A DNA stretch of 64,000 bases from Brachyspira murdochii DSM 12563 (GTDB taxonomy: Bacteria; Spirochaetota; Brachyspiria; Brachyspirales; Brachyspiraceae). Made by a program: the position numbers and the translations under genes. The notes below the pieces were generated by a model. The model was given only the letters and a program-made list of their open reading frames with translations, did not search any database and was not told where the DNA came from. Positions 18,923 through 27,924 of this stretch are shown one piece after another. The stretch spans positions 1,450,919 to 1,514,918 of the forward strand of contig NC_014150.1 of assembly GCF_000092845.1 (NCBI RefSeq). Direction: 5' to 3'. Position 1 is the stretch's first letter. Each line of letters opens with the position of its first letter.

Positions 18923-19129
18923 ATGAAAAAAATAATAAAACTTATAATAATATTTACTATTCTAATATCTTCCAATATAACAGCCGCAAATATCGTATAT
19001 ATAACTAAAACTGGAAAAAAATACCATATTCAAAATTGCAGAACCATAAAAGGTGAAGCATATAAAATCTCATTATCAGAGGCAAAAAATAAAGGATACA
19101 CTCCTTGTAAGGTATGCAAGCCATACTAA
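18923..19129 (+). CDS. Small exported protein with paired Cys (Ada-like zinc knuckle)
   Basis: A 68-residue protein. Residues 1-22 are a signal peptide (MKK, hydrophobic core, ending ITAANI). The mature part VYITKTGKKYHIQNCRTIKG, then TPCKVCKPY, is a known small module with one Cys after a His and a terminal CKVC pair. It resembles the zinc-binding end domain seen on some secreted nucleases and the Ada N-terminus. Function unknown. AAAGAAG lies before the ATG. No operon partner is evident. Confidence 0.75.
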   Translation: MKKIIKLIIIFTILISSNITAANIVYITKTGKKYHIQNCRTIKGEAYKISLSEAKNKGYTPCKVCKPY

Positions 19130-19136
19130 CTAATAA

Positions 19137-19296
19137 ATGAATAATAAACAATTAGAGATAAATATTAGTGTTTTAAATAGTTATCTGTTTGCTAAAGAAG
19201 GACATGAACCTATTTAAAAAACTTAATTCAGTAAGACATGACTGTAATAAAGAGACTTTTGAATATATTAAAATTCTTAATACTTTTAAGTATTAA
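19137..19296 (+). pseudogene. Possible remnant of a small gene (one frameshift)
   Basis: From the ATG at 19137 a protein-like reading (MNNKQLEINISVLNSYLFAK, then EGHEP) stops after 26 residues. Shifting frame near 19214 it continues as FKKLNSVRHDCNKETFEYIK and ILNTFKY to a stop at 19296. The joined 50-odd residues look like coding sequence, but no family is recognised and there is no clear ribosome-binding site. It may be decay debris. Confidence 0.3.
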
Positions 19297-19342
19297 TGAT
19301 AAACAATAAAACAATCAAATATAAAAATGCATAACAATAAAT

Positions 19343-19381
19343 AAAAAAAGCGAAGCTCAAATATAAATATTCAAACTCCGC
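19343..19381 (-). terminator. Terminator of fabV
   Basis: On the minus strand GCGGAGTTTGAATA and TATTTGAGCTTCGC pair over 14 positions (four of them G-U) and are followed by seven T, 35 bases after the fabV stop. Confidence 0.75.
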
Positions 19382-19415
19382 CAGTAATCTAATTTATTTA
19401 AAATTTATTATAATA

Positions 19416-20594
19416 TCATATCTTAACGTCCAGACTATAATCAATACCCTCTTCATCAAAACCATGCATATTCATATAGTCTTTTCTAAATAATGCTAAA
19501 TCTGCTATTTCTTTTACATTATATTTTGTAAGTTTATTCCACTCATCTAAAACTTCTTTCTGAACATCTTCTCTTAATTCCCAGTCATCTAGTCTTATCC
19601 TGTTATCACTGTCAACTGGTACTTCTTCGCCATTAAAAAGTTTTTCACTTATAAGTCTGTACATCTGCTCTATACAGCCCTCATGAATACCTTTCTTTTG
19701 CATAACCTTAAATAATATACCTATATAAAGAGGAACTGTAGGTATAACAGCAGAAGACCTAGTTACAACAGCCTTATTTACTGATACATAAGCATGACCT
19801 TTTACTTTCTCCTGCATCTCTTTATCTAATTCATGAGCAGTTGCCTCAAGATGATCTTTAGCCTTTCCTATAGTACCGTCTCTGTATACAGCTTTAGTCA
19901 TTTCAGGACCTATATAAGAATATGCTATATTTATGGCATTTTCAGAAAGCATATCGGCATTAAGCAAAGCATCAGTCCATAATTTCCAGTCTTCGCCGCC
20001 CATAACTTTAACAGTAGATTTTATATCGTCTTCATTTGCAGGATCTATTGATACCTCAAGAAGTTCTTCTGTCATAAAATCAACACCTATACCATTATAT
20101 TTTTTTCCTATAGGTTTTAATGATGAACGGTAAACTGTTCCTGTAGCTTCATCAGTTCTTACAGGTGCTGCCAAACTGTATATCACTAAATCTATTTTCT
20201 CTCCGTTAAAAAATGATTTAGCCTCTTTAATTACTTCCTCTTTTGAAGCATTTAAAAAAGCGTCAAGTATCAAGTTTTTATCTTTAACTCCATCTTTTTC
20301 AGCAAATGAAGAAAAAGCCTCATTATTGTACCAGCCCGGCGTAGCAGTTCTTCTTTCTGTAGCAGCCTTCTCAAATGATACACTCAAAGTTTTAGCCCCA
20401 AGTCCGTAGCTTATTGCTATTCTGCTTGCAAGTCCGTATCCGCCTGAAGCTCCCAATATAAGAGCGTTTTTAACATTTGATTTTACTTTAGGTTGTGATT
20501 TCACATAATTTATCTGCTTTTCAACTTCTTTAGCACAGCCTAGAGGGTGGGCAGTGATACATATATTATTTAAAATTTTTGGCTCTACTACCAT
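19416..20594 (-). CDS. fabV: Trans-2-enoyl-CoA / enoyl-ACP reductase (FabV/TER)
   Basis: NADH-dependent reductase of trans-2-enoyl thioesters, 392 residues. In spirochaetes such as Treponema denticola this family (TER) acts in fatty acid or butyrate formation. The Rossmann loop GASGGYG is at residues 48-54. The active-site Tyr-x8-Lys is Tyr237 and Lys246 (YRDGTIGKAK). NICITAHPLGC, TPGWYNN, VIYSLAAPVRTD, KVMGGEDW, AYSYIGPE, NEGCIEQ-like HEGCIEQMYRL and DNRIRLDDWEL match the family throughout. AGGAGA lies 8 bases before the ATG. Monocistronic. Confidence 0.96.
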   Translation of the reverse strand: MVVEPKILNNICITAHPLGCAKEVEKQINYVKSQPKVKSNVKNALILGASGGYGLASRIAISYGLGAKTLSVSFEKAATERRTATPGWYNNEAFSSFAEKDGVKDKNLILDAFLNASKEEVIKEAKSFFNGEKIDLVIYSLAAPVRTDEATGTVYRSSLKPIGKKYNGIGVDFMTEELLEVSIDPANEDDIKSTVKVMGGEDWKLWTDALLNADMLSENAINIAYSYIGPEMTKAVYRDGTIGKAKDHLEATAHELDKEMQEKVKGHAYVSVNKAVVTRSSAVIPTVPLYIGILFKVMQKKGIHEGCIEQMYRLISEKLFNGEEVPVDSDNRIRLDDWELREDVQKEVLDEWNKLTKYNVKEIADLALFRKDYMNMHGFDEEGIDYSLDVKI

Positions 20595-20701
20595 ATATTT
20601 ATTCTCCTATCATTTTTTATTATATTCAACTTAACTTCAATACTTTATAATGAAATTACTTTTTTTTCAATTATTCAATTATTAAAAGATTAGTAATTAT
20701 A

Positions 20702-21811
20702 TCATTTCCAATTTTTCTCTGCAAGCTTATCCAAATTAACTTTTTTATACTTCTCTCTCAAAGTAATAGAAGGTATCCACCAAGCAACATCAAATACTTT
20801 TTTCTTAATAGATTCTATTTTGTCTAAATATACATTATAGTCATCATAAGTTTTCATTATATACATACTATAAGCATAAAAAGCATGTTTTTTTCTGTCG
20901 ATTTCCGGATTAAGACTTTTCATAAGCTCATGACATTTTTTATAAAACTCATTTTTATTATCAGCCTTATAATTATTAAAAGTATGCATTAATGACAAAA
21001 AATTATAATAGTTACAGTCTATTAGTAATTCATTTCTATTTTCTTTATAGTATTCGTATACATTCTTAAAAACCTCCAATATGGCAATAGGTATTTTAGA
21101 AGTATGAGATACATTTCCAGCAAGAGATGTACTTCTTTGCAAATAATAATATTTAGCATTATTGTTATAATACATCTTTGGATTATTGGCTAATATTCTG
21201 TAAAATATATCAATATCTTCAGCAATCCTTACTTTTGAATATACTAATTTATTTTTTTGTAAAAATTCTTTTTTATAGAGTTTATTCCAAGAAACAGCAA
21301 GCGGATATTGCGGAGTATTTTCTTTTTCTGAAGTATTTACATTAAAATAACTAACGCCTTCAAAACAAGTATCATTATAGTCTTTTTTCCATTTTTCTAA
21401 TCTATTATGATAATATGGTTTTATATATCCTTTATTTTCATTAACTGTATATATATTGTTGGTAAAAACTATATCAGCATTATATTTTACCGCTGTATCA
21501 TATAGATACTCTATATAATCATTAGAAATAAAATCATCGGAATCTATAAAAGAAACATATTCTGATTTGCTATCATAAAATCCTGTATTCCTTGAAAATC
21601 CAAGACCTTGATTTTCTTCATGATTAATAAGTTTTATTCTTTTGTCTTTTTGAATATACTCAAGCACTATATCTTTAGAGCCGTCTGTTGAGCAGTCATT
21701 TACACATATTATCTCTATATCTTTTAATGTCTGATTTATTATACTATCTAAACATTTTTTTAAATAATTCTCCACATTGTATATTGGAACAATTACAGAA
21801 ACTTTTATCAT
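20702..21811 (-). CDS. Family 2 glycosyltransferase
   Basis: Cytoplasmic or membrane-associated GT-A glycosyltransferase of 369 residues. The N-terminus VSVIVPIYNVENYLKKCLDS with IICVNDCSTDGS is the GT2 nucleotide-sugar fold. The DxD-like metal motif is FIDSDDF near residues 89-95. FRN-like GFSRNTG lies between them. AEDIDIFYRIL near residue 207 fits the acceptor-base region. Such enzymes build surface polysaccharide or lipooligosaccharide. The sugar cannot be told. It precedes fabV by 107 bases on the same strand. Confidence 0.9.
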   Translation of the reverse strand: MIKVSVIVPIYNVENYLKKCLDSIINQTLKDIEIICVNDCSTDGSKDIVLEYIQKDKRIKLINHEENQGLGFSRNTGFYDSKSEYVSFIDSDDFISNDYIEYLYDTAVKYNADIVFTNNIYTVNENKGYIKPYYHNRLEKWKKDYNDTCFEGVSYFNVNTSEKENTPQYPLAVSWNKLYKKEFLQKNKLVYSKVRIAEDIDIFYRILANNPKMYYNNNAKYYYLQRSTSLAGNVSHTSKIPIAILEVFKNVYEYYKENRNELLIDCNYYNFLSLMHTFNNYKADNKNEFYKKCHELMKSLNPEIDRKKHAFYAYSMYIMKTYDDYNVYLDKIESIKKKVFDVAWWIPSITLREKYKKVNLDKLAEKNWK

Positions 21812-21844
21812 AATAAAAACCTTATAAAAATATAATTATATAAA

Positions 21845-22555
21845 TTATTCCCAAGATATTCTGTACTCTTCATCTTGTTTATTATACTGAGAATATGAAG
21901 TATCTGTGATATTAAAAGTAAGTTTCAAAGCATTGTCAGTAAAAACGACTTTAAGTGTAAAATTATAAACTGTTCCGCTTTCATTGGTAAAACTTTCTGT
22001 TTTTGTAAAAACTGCATCTTCAGTGTATGGATTAGTTATATCAATATATGCATCCGGAAAATAGCTCCAAGATATTCTATCAGAAGTTACAGTTACATTA
22101 TATGATTTATCTTTATTATAATAAACACCTATTCTCTCACTTATTTTTATATTTGTACTATCTGATTTCTTTTGAAAATATACTTCATTTCCTGAATATC
22201 TCAATGTAAAATATAAAAAATCTATAAAATACGTATTAGGTTCTACTCCATTTATAGTCTCTTTTATATCAAATGAAAAAGTTTTATTTGTGCTTTCAGG
22301 GTCTCCCAAAAAATATGTACCTAAATTATTTGCAATATTATTTCTGCTGCCTATGAAATTAATATTTCCAGTATCAAATATTATAAAGTCAAGTTTTATA
22401 TCTTCTTCAAAGTTTACATTAAGAGAATATCTTCCTGCTCTGTCTTTAAGTTTCAGCTTGCTTTTAATACCTGTAGTCAAATTACTGCATGATAAACATG
22501 ATAAAAAAAAGATGAAAAATATAAAAAATACTATAGAATGTTTAATATATTTCAT
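21845..22555 (-). CDS. Predicted lipoprotein, unknown function
   Basis: A 236-residue protein with a lipoprotein signal peptide (MKYIKHSIVFFIFFIFFLSC, with candidate lipobox Cys at 20 and 23). The mature part is rich in aromatic residues and alternating beta-like patterns (NVNFEEDIKLDFIIFDTGNI, DRISWSYFPDAYIDITNPY). No enzyme motif is visible. It starts 33 bases upstream of the GT2 gene on the same strand. A surface or periplasmic role is inferred from the signal only. Confidence 0.7.
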   Translation of the reverse strand: MKYIKHSIVFFIFFIFFLSCLSCSNLTTGIKSKLKLKDRAGRYSLNVNFEEDIKLDFIIFDTGNINFIGSRNNIANNLGTYFLGDPESTNKTFSFDIKETINGVEPNTYFIDFLYFTLRYSGNEVYFQKKSDSTNIKISERIGVYYNKDKSYNVTVTSDRISWSYFPDAYIDITNPYTEDAVFTKTESFTNESGTVYNFTLKVVFTDNALKLTFNITDTSYSQYNKQDEEYRISWE

Positions 22556-22612
22556 AAATACTATCCGAATATTATTATAACAATATTATATCAAAAATAT
22601 AATAAATGTAAA

Positions 22613-23560
22613 TTAATAAACTTTAATATTGTTTTCAAATCTTTTATCTGATATTAGATTATTTAAATAATTTATATCATCATATGTAATAAATATATTT
22701 CTTTTTCTCTTTATAGTTTCCAAAAACAAATCAATTAAGTCATTATTATTTTCTTCTTTTTTTATTTCTTCTTCTAATAATGAAAAATTTTCTATGAATA
22801 TATTAAATGAATTATAATGTTTAAAAAACATTTTTATAAGTTCATATCTGTTTTTTATATTATAATTACTATTTTCTTTATTATTATTTTTATTATTTTC
22901 TTTTAAGTTCATCTCATGAACTTTGTAAATAAAATCTCTAACAGCCATATTCTTTTTAACAGCATAATCAAAATTAAAATCATTATAATCAGCAATATAT
23001 GCATTTCTATATATATTTCCAGTAATAAGTATTTTTATAATATGCTCAATAACAAAAATAAAAATATCTATCTTTCTGCTGAAGAATGCTCTTGAAGAAA
23101 AAGAAAAACTATTATTATAAATAAAAACTATATCTATAATATTACTTTCATCATTAAAAACTGAGTTAATATTTATATTATTATCTGAAGTGCATAATAT
23201 TGATAATTTTTCTATGCTTTTATTTCTATTTTCTGGAAACAACTTATTTAAAATATTATCCTTATTTTTTTCAAGTATATCATTAACAAAGTCAATACAT
23301 TCTATAATCATACTATTATCAATTACAGCCGAATACTCATAATGCTCTATTATACCGCTTATAGTTTTGCTTATAGACATTATCTCATAATCATTAACTT
23401 TATAAAACTCAAAAAAATGAAGATCGCTTATATACCAAATTAAATTAGCCAAGTAATTATATTTATTTGAAATCAAAGTAAGAGGATAAAGAGATATTTC
23501 TTTTTCTTCTTCTACAACATTATTATCAATAATAAAATTTTTTATGTATATTTTTTCCAT
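22613..23560 (-). CDS. Hypothetical protein, possibly a degenerate AAA/SMC-like ATPase
   Basis: A 315-residue soluble protein, very rich in Asn and Ile. The beginning (KIYIKNFIIDNNVVEEEKEI, then LYPLTLISNKYNYLANLIWY) has the layout of RecF/SMC-like AAA proteins, where a Walker A loop would follow PLTLI, but the GxxGxGK loop is absent. The end (KRKRNIFITYDDINYLNNLI) is like the last strand of such domains. This is weak structural reasoning. It lies between MgtC and the lipoprotein gene on the same strand. Confidence 0.6.
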   Translation of the reverse strand: MEKIYIKNFIIDNNVVEEEKEISLYPLTLISNKYNYLANLIWYISDLHFFEFYKVNDYEIMSISKTISGIIEHYEYSAVIDNSMIIECIDFVNDILEKNKDNILNKLFPENRNKSIEKLSILCTSDNNININSVFNDESNIIDIVFIYNNSFSFSSRAFFSRKIDIFIFVIEHIIKILITGNIYRNAYIADYNDFNFDYAVKKNMAVRDFIYKVHEMNLKENNKNNNKENSNYNIKNRYELIKMFFKHYNSFNIFIENFSLLEEEIKKEENNNDLIDLFLETIKRKRNIFITYDDINYLNNLISDKRFENNIKVY

Positions 23561-23595
23561 AAATTAAAACTTTTAATTATATTTTTTGATTTTTT

Positions 23596-24390
23596 CTACT
23601 TTTTTATAGAATGAAAATCAATTTTATCTCTCATACGTTTTAATATTTTTATAGGTTTTATACCCAAACTTTTTAATATATTTTCTATATTAGCATAATC
23701 AAGACTAGGTACAAATATATGAACCTTGCTTATGAGATTTGGAGATAATACAATATTTTTATCATTATTTTCTGCCTCTTTCCAGCCCAATATTTCAAAA
23801 TTAATAAGCTTTATACCGAATCTGTCAAGTTCTGTTTCTATGTCTATTTTGGAAGAGCATTCTACTAGATAAATTATTGACTTCTTCTTATTTGCTATAA
23901 AATACGGAATAAAGAATCTATAAATAGAAGTGCTTAAAAATATACAAATGCATCCTATCGCAGATAATACCCACTGACCAGAGCCTATAACTATTCCAAG
24001 ACATGCAGTAACCCATACTATAGCAGCAGTCGTTATACCATGAAGTTTGCCCCTATTTTGTATAATCATACCAGCACCTAAAAATCCTATACCAGATACA
24101 ATCTGAGCAGATATTCTGTTGTAATCTGGCGTAGTATACAAAAGCTCGCTTCCGATTCTAATAAGCTCCTCATTTTTTAGCATTATAGCATGAGCAAAAA
24201 CATCTTCATAACATGATAAAATAGCAGCCCCCATACATACTATACTTGTAGTTCTGCTTCCTATAGGTTTTTTATGCTGTGCTCTCTCCCAGCCTATAAA
24301 TATACCCATTATATATGCTAATAGTATTCTTACAGTTATCTCTAATATACTGTAGTCCGCTAATACATGTTTGATAGATTCTTTTATCAT
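23596..24390 (-). CDS. MgtC/SapB family membrane protein
   Basis: Inner-membrane protein of 264 residues. The N-terminal membrane part has GIFIGWERAQHKKPIGSRTTSIVCMGAA, then RISAQIVSGIGFLGAGMIIQ and HGITTAAIVWVTACLGIVIG, the signature of the MgtC/SapB family. The last ~100 residues are a soluble ACT-like domain. Family members affect magnesium adaptation and virulence by binding other membrane proteins, not by transport. It follows the EIIA gene by 24 bases, so the two probably form an operon. Confidence 0.93.
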   Translation of the reverse strand: MIKESIKHVLADYSILEITVRILLAYIMGIFIGWERAQHKKPIGSRTTSIVCMGAAILSCYEDVFAHAIMLKNEELIRIGSELLYTTPDYNRISAQIVSGIGFLGAGMIIQNRGKLHGITTAAIVWVTACLGIVIGSGQWVLSAIGCICIFLSTSIYRFFIPYFIANKKKSIIYLVECSSKIDIETELDRFGIKLINFEILGWKEAENNDKNIVLSPNLISKVHIFVPSLDYANIENILKSLGIKPIKILKRMRDKIDFHSIKK

Positions 24391-24414
24391 AAAGTATATT
24401 ATACATCAAAAAAA

Positions 24415-24837
24415 TTAAAAATCTATATCCTTATATATTTCATTTTCATTTTTAGAATATAATGTTATAGAATCTTTAGAAACACTTATAAGCTCATCTA
24501 TAAGTTTTTTTGTATTATCATGCATATCTGAAGAAAAATATTCTATAACCATATCAAGATTCATACCGCTTATAAGACAAATATTATCATTTTTTCTATA
24601 AAATTTGCTCGCTATATTAAAAGGAGTTCCGCCGTATATATCTGTCATTATTAAAATATTTTTATCTTTATGCTTATCTAATACTGATACCAATTTTTCC
24701 TCTACATCATTAAAAGTATCATCAACATGCATGGAAACAATATCATAATCTGATAAATCGCCTAGTATCATTTTTGTAGACTCTATAAGTGCAGATGCCA
24801 AATTACCATGGCTCATTAATATTAAATTGGGCTTCAT
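24415..24837 (-). CDS. PTS EIIA component, mannose/fructose family
   Basis: Phosphocarrier domain of the mannose-type PTS, 140 residues. LILMSHGNLASALIESTKMI places the phosphorylated His at position 10. ILIMTDIYGGTPFNIASKF is the second family signature. There is no EIIB, EIIC or EIID gene nearby, so it may be a regulatory orphan like those of spirochaetes with incomplete PTS systems. This last point is inference. GGAGGATC lies before the ATG. Confidence 0.92.
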   Translation of the reverse strand: MKPNLILMSHGNLASALIESTKMILGDLSDYDIVSMHVDDTFNDVEEKLVSVLDKHKDKNILIMTDIYGGTPFNIASKFYRKNDNICLISGMNLDMVIEYFSSDMHDNTKKLIDELISVSKDSITLYSKNENEIYKDIDF

Positions 24838-24977
24838 AATAAAAGATCCTCCTGTACTTAAAAATCATTCACATACTATAAATATAATAATTGTTTTTAA
24901 TTATTCAATTCAAATGTAAACAAAATTTGTATTTTGTCGTAATATTTTTACAATATATCAGTCTTTAAGAAAAGTGA

Positions 24978-25005
24978 TTGACAAAATAAAACCTTTGATT
25001 ATATT
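24978..25005 (+). promoter_or_regulatory. Promoter of the phosphatase gene
   Basis: TTGACA (24978-24983), a 16-base spacer and TATATT (25000-25005), 21 bases before the ATG. AAGGAG lies between the -10 box and the start, so the leader is very short. Confidence 0.8.
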
Positions 25006-25025
25006 TTTAAAAGGAGTGTAGAGAT

Positions 25026-25478
25026 ATGCAGAAATTATATGATAATCTATATGTAGGCGGCGATAGCGACTGCAGAAAATTTAAAGGTGCTATAGTTCAT
25101 GCCTGTCAAAGTTGTTTTGTTAATGGCGTACATGGTAATATAGGAGATAAAAAAGTTTTTGAAAGTAATAATGATCTTTATTTGAATCTGCTAGATATAT
25201 CAAGTCTTTCATTTGATTATGCTTTTCCAATGATAAAAAGATCCATTGAGTTTATAGATGAACATATAAAAGATATGGAAGTACTAATACACTGTAATTT
25301 CGGAATGTCAAGGTCTCCTTCTATAGCATTATTATATATGGCGAGAAAAGGATATATAAAAAATAATTCTTTTAAAGATGCATTAAATGATTTCCGTAAA
25401 ATATACAAATATTATTCACCCGGTATGGGAATGTATAATTATTTTGACAGATACTGGAAAGAAATTATGACATTTTAA
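25026..25478 (+). CDS. Dual-specificity protein phosphatase
   Basis: Cysteine-dependent protein phosphatase of 150 residues. The P-loop is VLIHCNFGMSRSPSIALLYM with nucleophile Cys90 and Arg96 (HCx5R). LLDISSLSFDYAFPMIKRSIEFIDEHIKD before it fits the DUSP fold and general-acid loop. It is cytoplasmic and transcribed alone from its own promoter. Substrate unknown. Confidence 0.92.
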   Translation: MQKLYDNLYVGGDSDCRKFKGAIVHACQSCFVNGVHGNIGDKKVFESNNDLYLNLLDISSLSFDYAFPMIKRSIEFIDEHIKDMEVLIHCNFGMSRSPSIALLYMARKGYIKNNSFKDALNDFRKIYKYYSPGMGMYNYFDRYWKEIMTF

Positions 25479-25538
25479 AAAATAAATAATAAAGTATTAA
25501 ATATAAAATAAATGAGATTTAAATAAAGTTTAGAACTT

Positions 25539-25640
25539 TACTATCACTCCCCTCCCTTTAAACTTTTTAATAATATCTGTTATTTCGGCATAGTTTTTAT
25601 ATCTTCACTTTTACTGTTATTGGAACACCCACCCAAGCGA
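25539..25640. repeat. Partial copy of the dispersed C-rich element
   Basis: CTCCCCTCCCTTTAAACTTT through CACCCACCCAAGCG repeats the right half of the 211-bp elements at 25774-25984 and 30777-30987, including TTTTACTGTTATT before the end. It lies just before the full copy. Confidence 0.7.
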
Positions 25641-25664
25641 TTTTTTTATTAAAAGTGCCAATCA

Positions 25665-25747
25665 ACGCACGGTTAATTAGTTTTTATATATAAAATAATT
25701 ACTAATTCTAATTTGTATTATATATAAATGTTTTATGCTCCGTGCGT
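25665..25747. repeat. 83-bp element bounded by ACGCACGG/CCGTGCGT
   Basis: An AT-rich core is closed by the inverted repeat ACGCACGG (25665-25672) and CCGTGCGT (25740-25747). A related 82-bp element with the same ends lies at 30668-30749, again directly before a 211-bp element. Confidence 0.7.
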
Positions 25748-25773
25748 GGCAAAAAGTGCAAATATAAATAAAG

Positions 25774-25984
25774 CTAGGGTGGGGTTGCTTTTTATATGAT
25801 GACTTACAAATTTAATTAAAATATAAAAGAAAAAATAAAGCTTTTAAATCTAAAAGGGCGGGGATTAAAACAAAATTTTGAAAATTATTTTAACTCCCAC
25901 CCTCTAAATTCTTTAACTTATACTGTTATTTGTAACTTCTTTTATTTCTTTAGCTTTTACTGTTATTCTGGCTGCCCACCCAAG
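25774..25984. mobile_element. MITE-like 211-bp noncoding element, copy 1
   Basis: Bounded by CTAGGGTGGG and CCCACCCAAG, a near-perfect terminal inverted repeat. It is 211 bases long, exactly as the copy at 30777-30987, and shares blocks such as ACAAATTTAATTAAAA (or ACAGATTTAATTAAAA), AAATAAAGCTTTTAAAT, AAAAGGGCGGGGATT and CACCCTCTAAATTCTTTAA. No coding frame of note. The inner GGGCGGGG and CCCACCCTC blocks can also pair. The rest of the gap 25479-26108 has no gene. Confidence 0.6.
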
Positions 25985-26108
25985 TGCGTTTTAAATTTGT
26001 AATGCTATTACCTAATCTTTATGAGTAATGAAAATTAGAATTATTAATGAATTTTTATTCAAACAATCTACACTACGTGCGTATAAAATAATATATTATT
26101 TGAAATTA

Positions 26109-27221
26109 TTAATTGCTCTCTTTATCAGATGCTTTACCAGATAAAGCTTCTTCTATTGTAGTACCACTCTGACTGCTGTCATCACCTACTATAGATTTAG
26201 CTAAGTTCTTTATTTTATCACTTGCAGAAGATGCAGCTAATGTTTTTATAGCCTCATACATATTTCCAGTAGGAGGAGAGTCTTTATACAAATTAAGTAT
26301 TTCTGTAGTAATAGCCTCAGAATTATCATTTTTAAGTCTGTAAAGCAAAAGCTCCTCAATTTCAGGTTCAGATTTATAATTATTCAAAGCCTTAATAGCG
26401 TATATTCTTACAGAATCGCTGTCATTTTTGGCAGCTTCAATTATATTTTCTTTTACATCTCCATAAGCACTATACTCTGGAAGTATATATATAACTCTTG
26501 CTGTAATTTCTGGTAAATCCTCTGCCAATAGTTTTTGAAGTATTTCATAATTTTCAGCACTAGGATAAGCCCCCAACGCTACAACCCCCATATAACGCAC
26601 CAAAGCAGGCTCTCCAGCATTCTGAGATGCATTACGGCAAATTTCTTCTCCTTTAGGGTTTTTAGTCTCGCTGAAATATCTTAATATTTCAACTTTCGTA
26701 GAAGAGGCAGCTGTATTATTTGTATATTTTTCAAGAAGATAATCAGCAGCAGCTTCCGATTTCATAGCACCTAATGCATTTATCATACTATCTAGTACTA
26801 ATCCTGAAGCATTTGTAATCTCTGCCATTATACCGCTTTCAAACTGAATATCCGGATAAATAGAACATAAATAATAAGCCTCTTTTCTTACATTATCATT
26901 TTCATCTTTTATAGCATATTCTATTATAGTTTTTGCATTATCATTTTTTATTTGTTTAAAGAAATTGATAATTTCGGTTTTTACTCTGCTATTCATCTCT
27001 TCTGGGTAATAATTTGCAAGCATAGCAATATCCGCTTCATTTTTTGTTCTTCTTATTTTACTGATGGTTGATATTTTCTGTGAAGGAGTTCCGTATTTAA
27101 AAGCATTTTCATATTCTGCATTAGGCAGGTAAGATACTGTATTTTCTATTTCATTAGTTTGAGAAAAAGCTGAAAATGATACCGCTATTAAAAATAAAAA
27201 ACTAAAAATAATATTTTTCAT
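26109..27221 (-). CDS. Exported HEAT-repeat protein
   Basis: Exported 370-residue protein. Residues 1-20 are a signal peptide (MKNIIFSFLFLIAVSFSAFS). The body is HEAT-like: ENDNVRKEAYYLCS, SEAAADYLLEKYTN, PALVRYMGVVALGAYPS and SDSVRIYAIKALNNY recur at 30-40 residue intervals. Such repeats form a curved scaffold for protein partners, here in the periplasm. It lies downstream of two OmpA-type lipoprotein genes on the same strand but is separated from them by a terminator. Confidence 0.85.
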   Translation of the reverse strand: MKNIIFSFLFLIAVSFSAFSQTNEIENTVSYLPNAEYENAFKYGTPSQKISTISKIRRTKNEADIAMLANYYPEEMNSRVKTEIINFFKQIKNDNAKTIIEYAIKDENDNVRKEAYYLCSIYPDIQFESGIMAEITNASGLVLDSMINALGAMKSEAAADYLLEKYTNNTAASSTKVEILRYFSETKNPKGEEICRNASQNAGEPALVRYMGVVALGAYPSAENYEILQKLLAEDLPEITARVIYILPEYSAYGDVKENIIEAAKNDSDSVRIYAIKALNNYKSEPEIEELLLYRLKNDNSEAITTEILNLYKDSPPTGNMYEAIKTLAASSASDKIKNLAKSIVGDDSSQSGTTIEEALSGKASDKESN

Positions 27222-27246
27222 AAATAAAAATTTCCTTAAAAGTTTA

Positions 27247-27276
27247 AAACCCCCTTTTATTTCTAAAAGGGGGTTT
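27247..27276 (-). terminator. Terminator after the OmpA-lipoprotein pair
   Basis: AAACCCCCTTTT and AAAAGGGGGTTT form a 12-bp perfect stem with a 6-base loop, 24 bases after the OmpA lipoprotein stop on the minus strand, followed by AAACTTTTAAGG. The T-run on the minus side is weak, so termination may be partial and the HEAT gene may still be reached. Confidence 0.7.
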
Positions 27277-27300
27277 ATTTTTATATTTTAGAAATAAAAA

Positions 27301-27903
27301 TTAATTTCCTTGATATGTGCTTTCTTGTCTTACATCAATCTGAGATATATATGTATTATACTTAACCATATCATCATCATTTTCTATTATGACAAACTCA
27401 TATCTTCTCAAATCATTTTGAGTAGGATATTCCGGAAGTGCTTCGCCCAAAGGACTTTCTATTACTCTCTCAGAAGCAACACCTTTATCTAAAAGGTATT
27501 TTTTTCCGTTTTTAGCCCTTACAACCGATAAATTGTAATTGTAAGGATAAGCTATTCCTCTATTGCTTGTATGTGCTTCCAAAATTATATTTGCATTAGT
27601 ATTTTTATCCAAGAACTCCATTACTTGTGCAAATGTTATATCAGCAGATGCAGGTATATTAGTTTCTACTAATTTAAATATAATTTTCGGATTAGTCTCA
27701 AGTACCCTTCCTCTGTCAGTATCTCTTATATAAGTATTTTCAGGCAAATAAAGCACAGCAGCTTCTTTCTCTTCGTTTTCTTCTTCAACTGCTGGGGTAG
27801 GCTCTTCTGCTATAACGACATCTTCAGGAGTACTGCTTTCAGGGGTACTCTTACAGGCTATGACAAAGATCAATAAAGTAAAAATAAATATGATTTTTTT
27901 CAT
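27301..27903 (-). CDS. OmpA-family lipoprotein (first of two paralogues in the list, second in the operon)
   Basis: Lipoprotein of 200 residues with lipobox VIAC (Cys17). A Glu-rich linker follows. The C-terminal OmpA-like peptidoglycan-binding domain has LEAHTSNRG, YNLSVVRAKNGKKYLLDKGV and RRYEFVI. Such proteins anchor the outer membrane to the cell wall. It is 35% or so similar by eye to the gene upstream (27925-28542), which it follows by 21 bases. The pair is a tandem duplication and probably one operon. Confidence 0.88.
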   Translation of the reverse strand: MKKIIFIFTLLIFVIACKSTPESSTPEDVVIAEEPTPAVEEENEEKEAAVLYLPENTYIRDTDRGRVLETNPKIIFKLVETNIPASADITFAQVMEFLDKNTNANIILEAHTSNRGIAYPYNYNLSVVRAKNGKKYLLDKGVASERVIESPLGEALPEYPTQNDLRRYEFVIIENDDDMVKYNTYISQIDVRQESTYQGN

Positions 27904-27924
27904 TATATTGTTAAAACCTCGGCA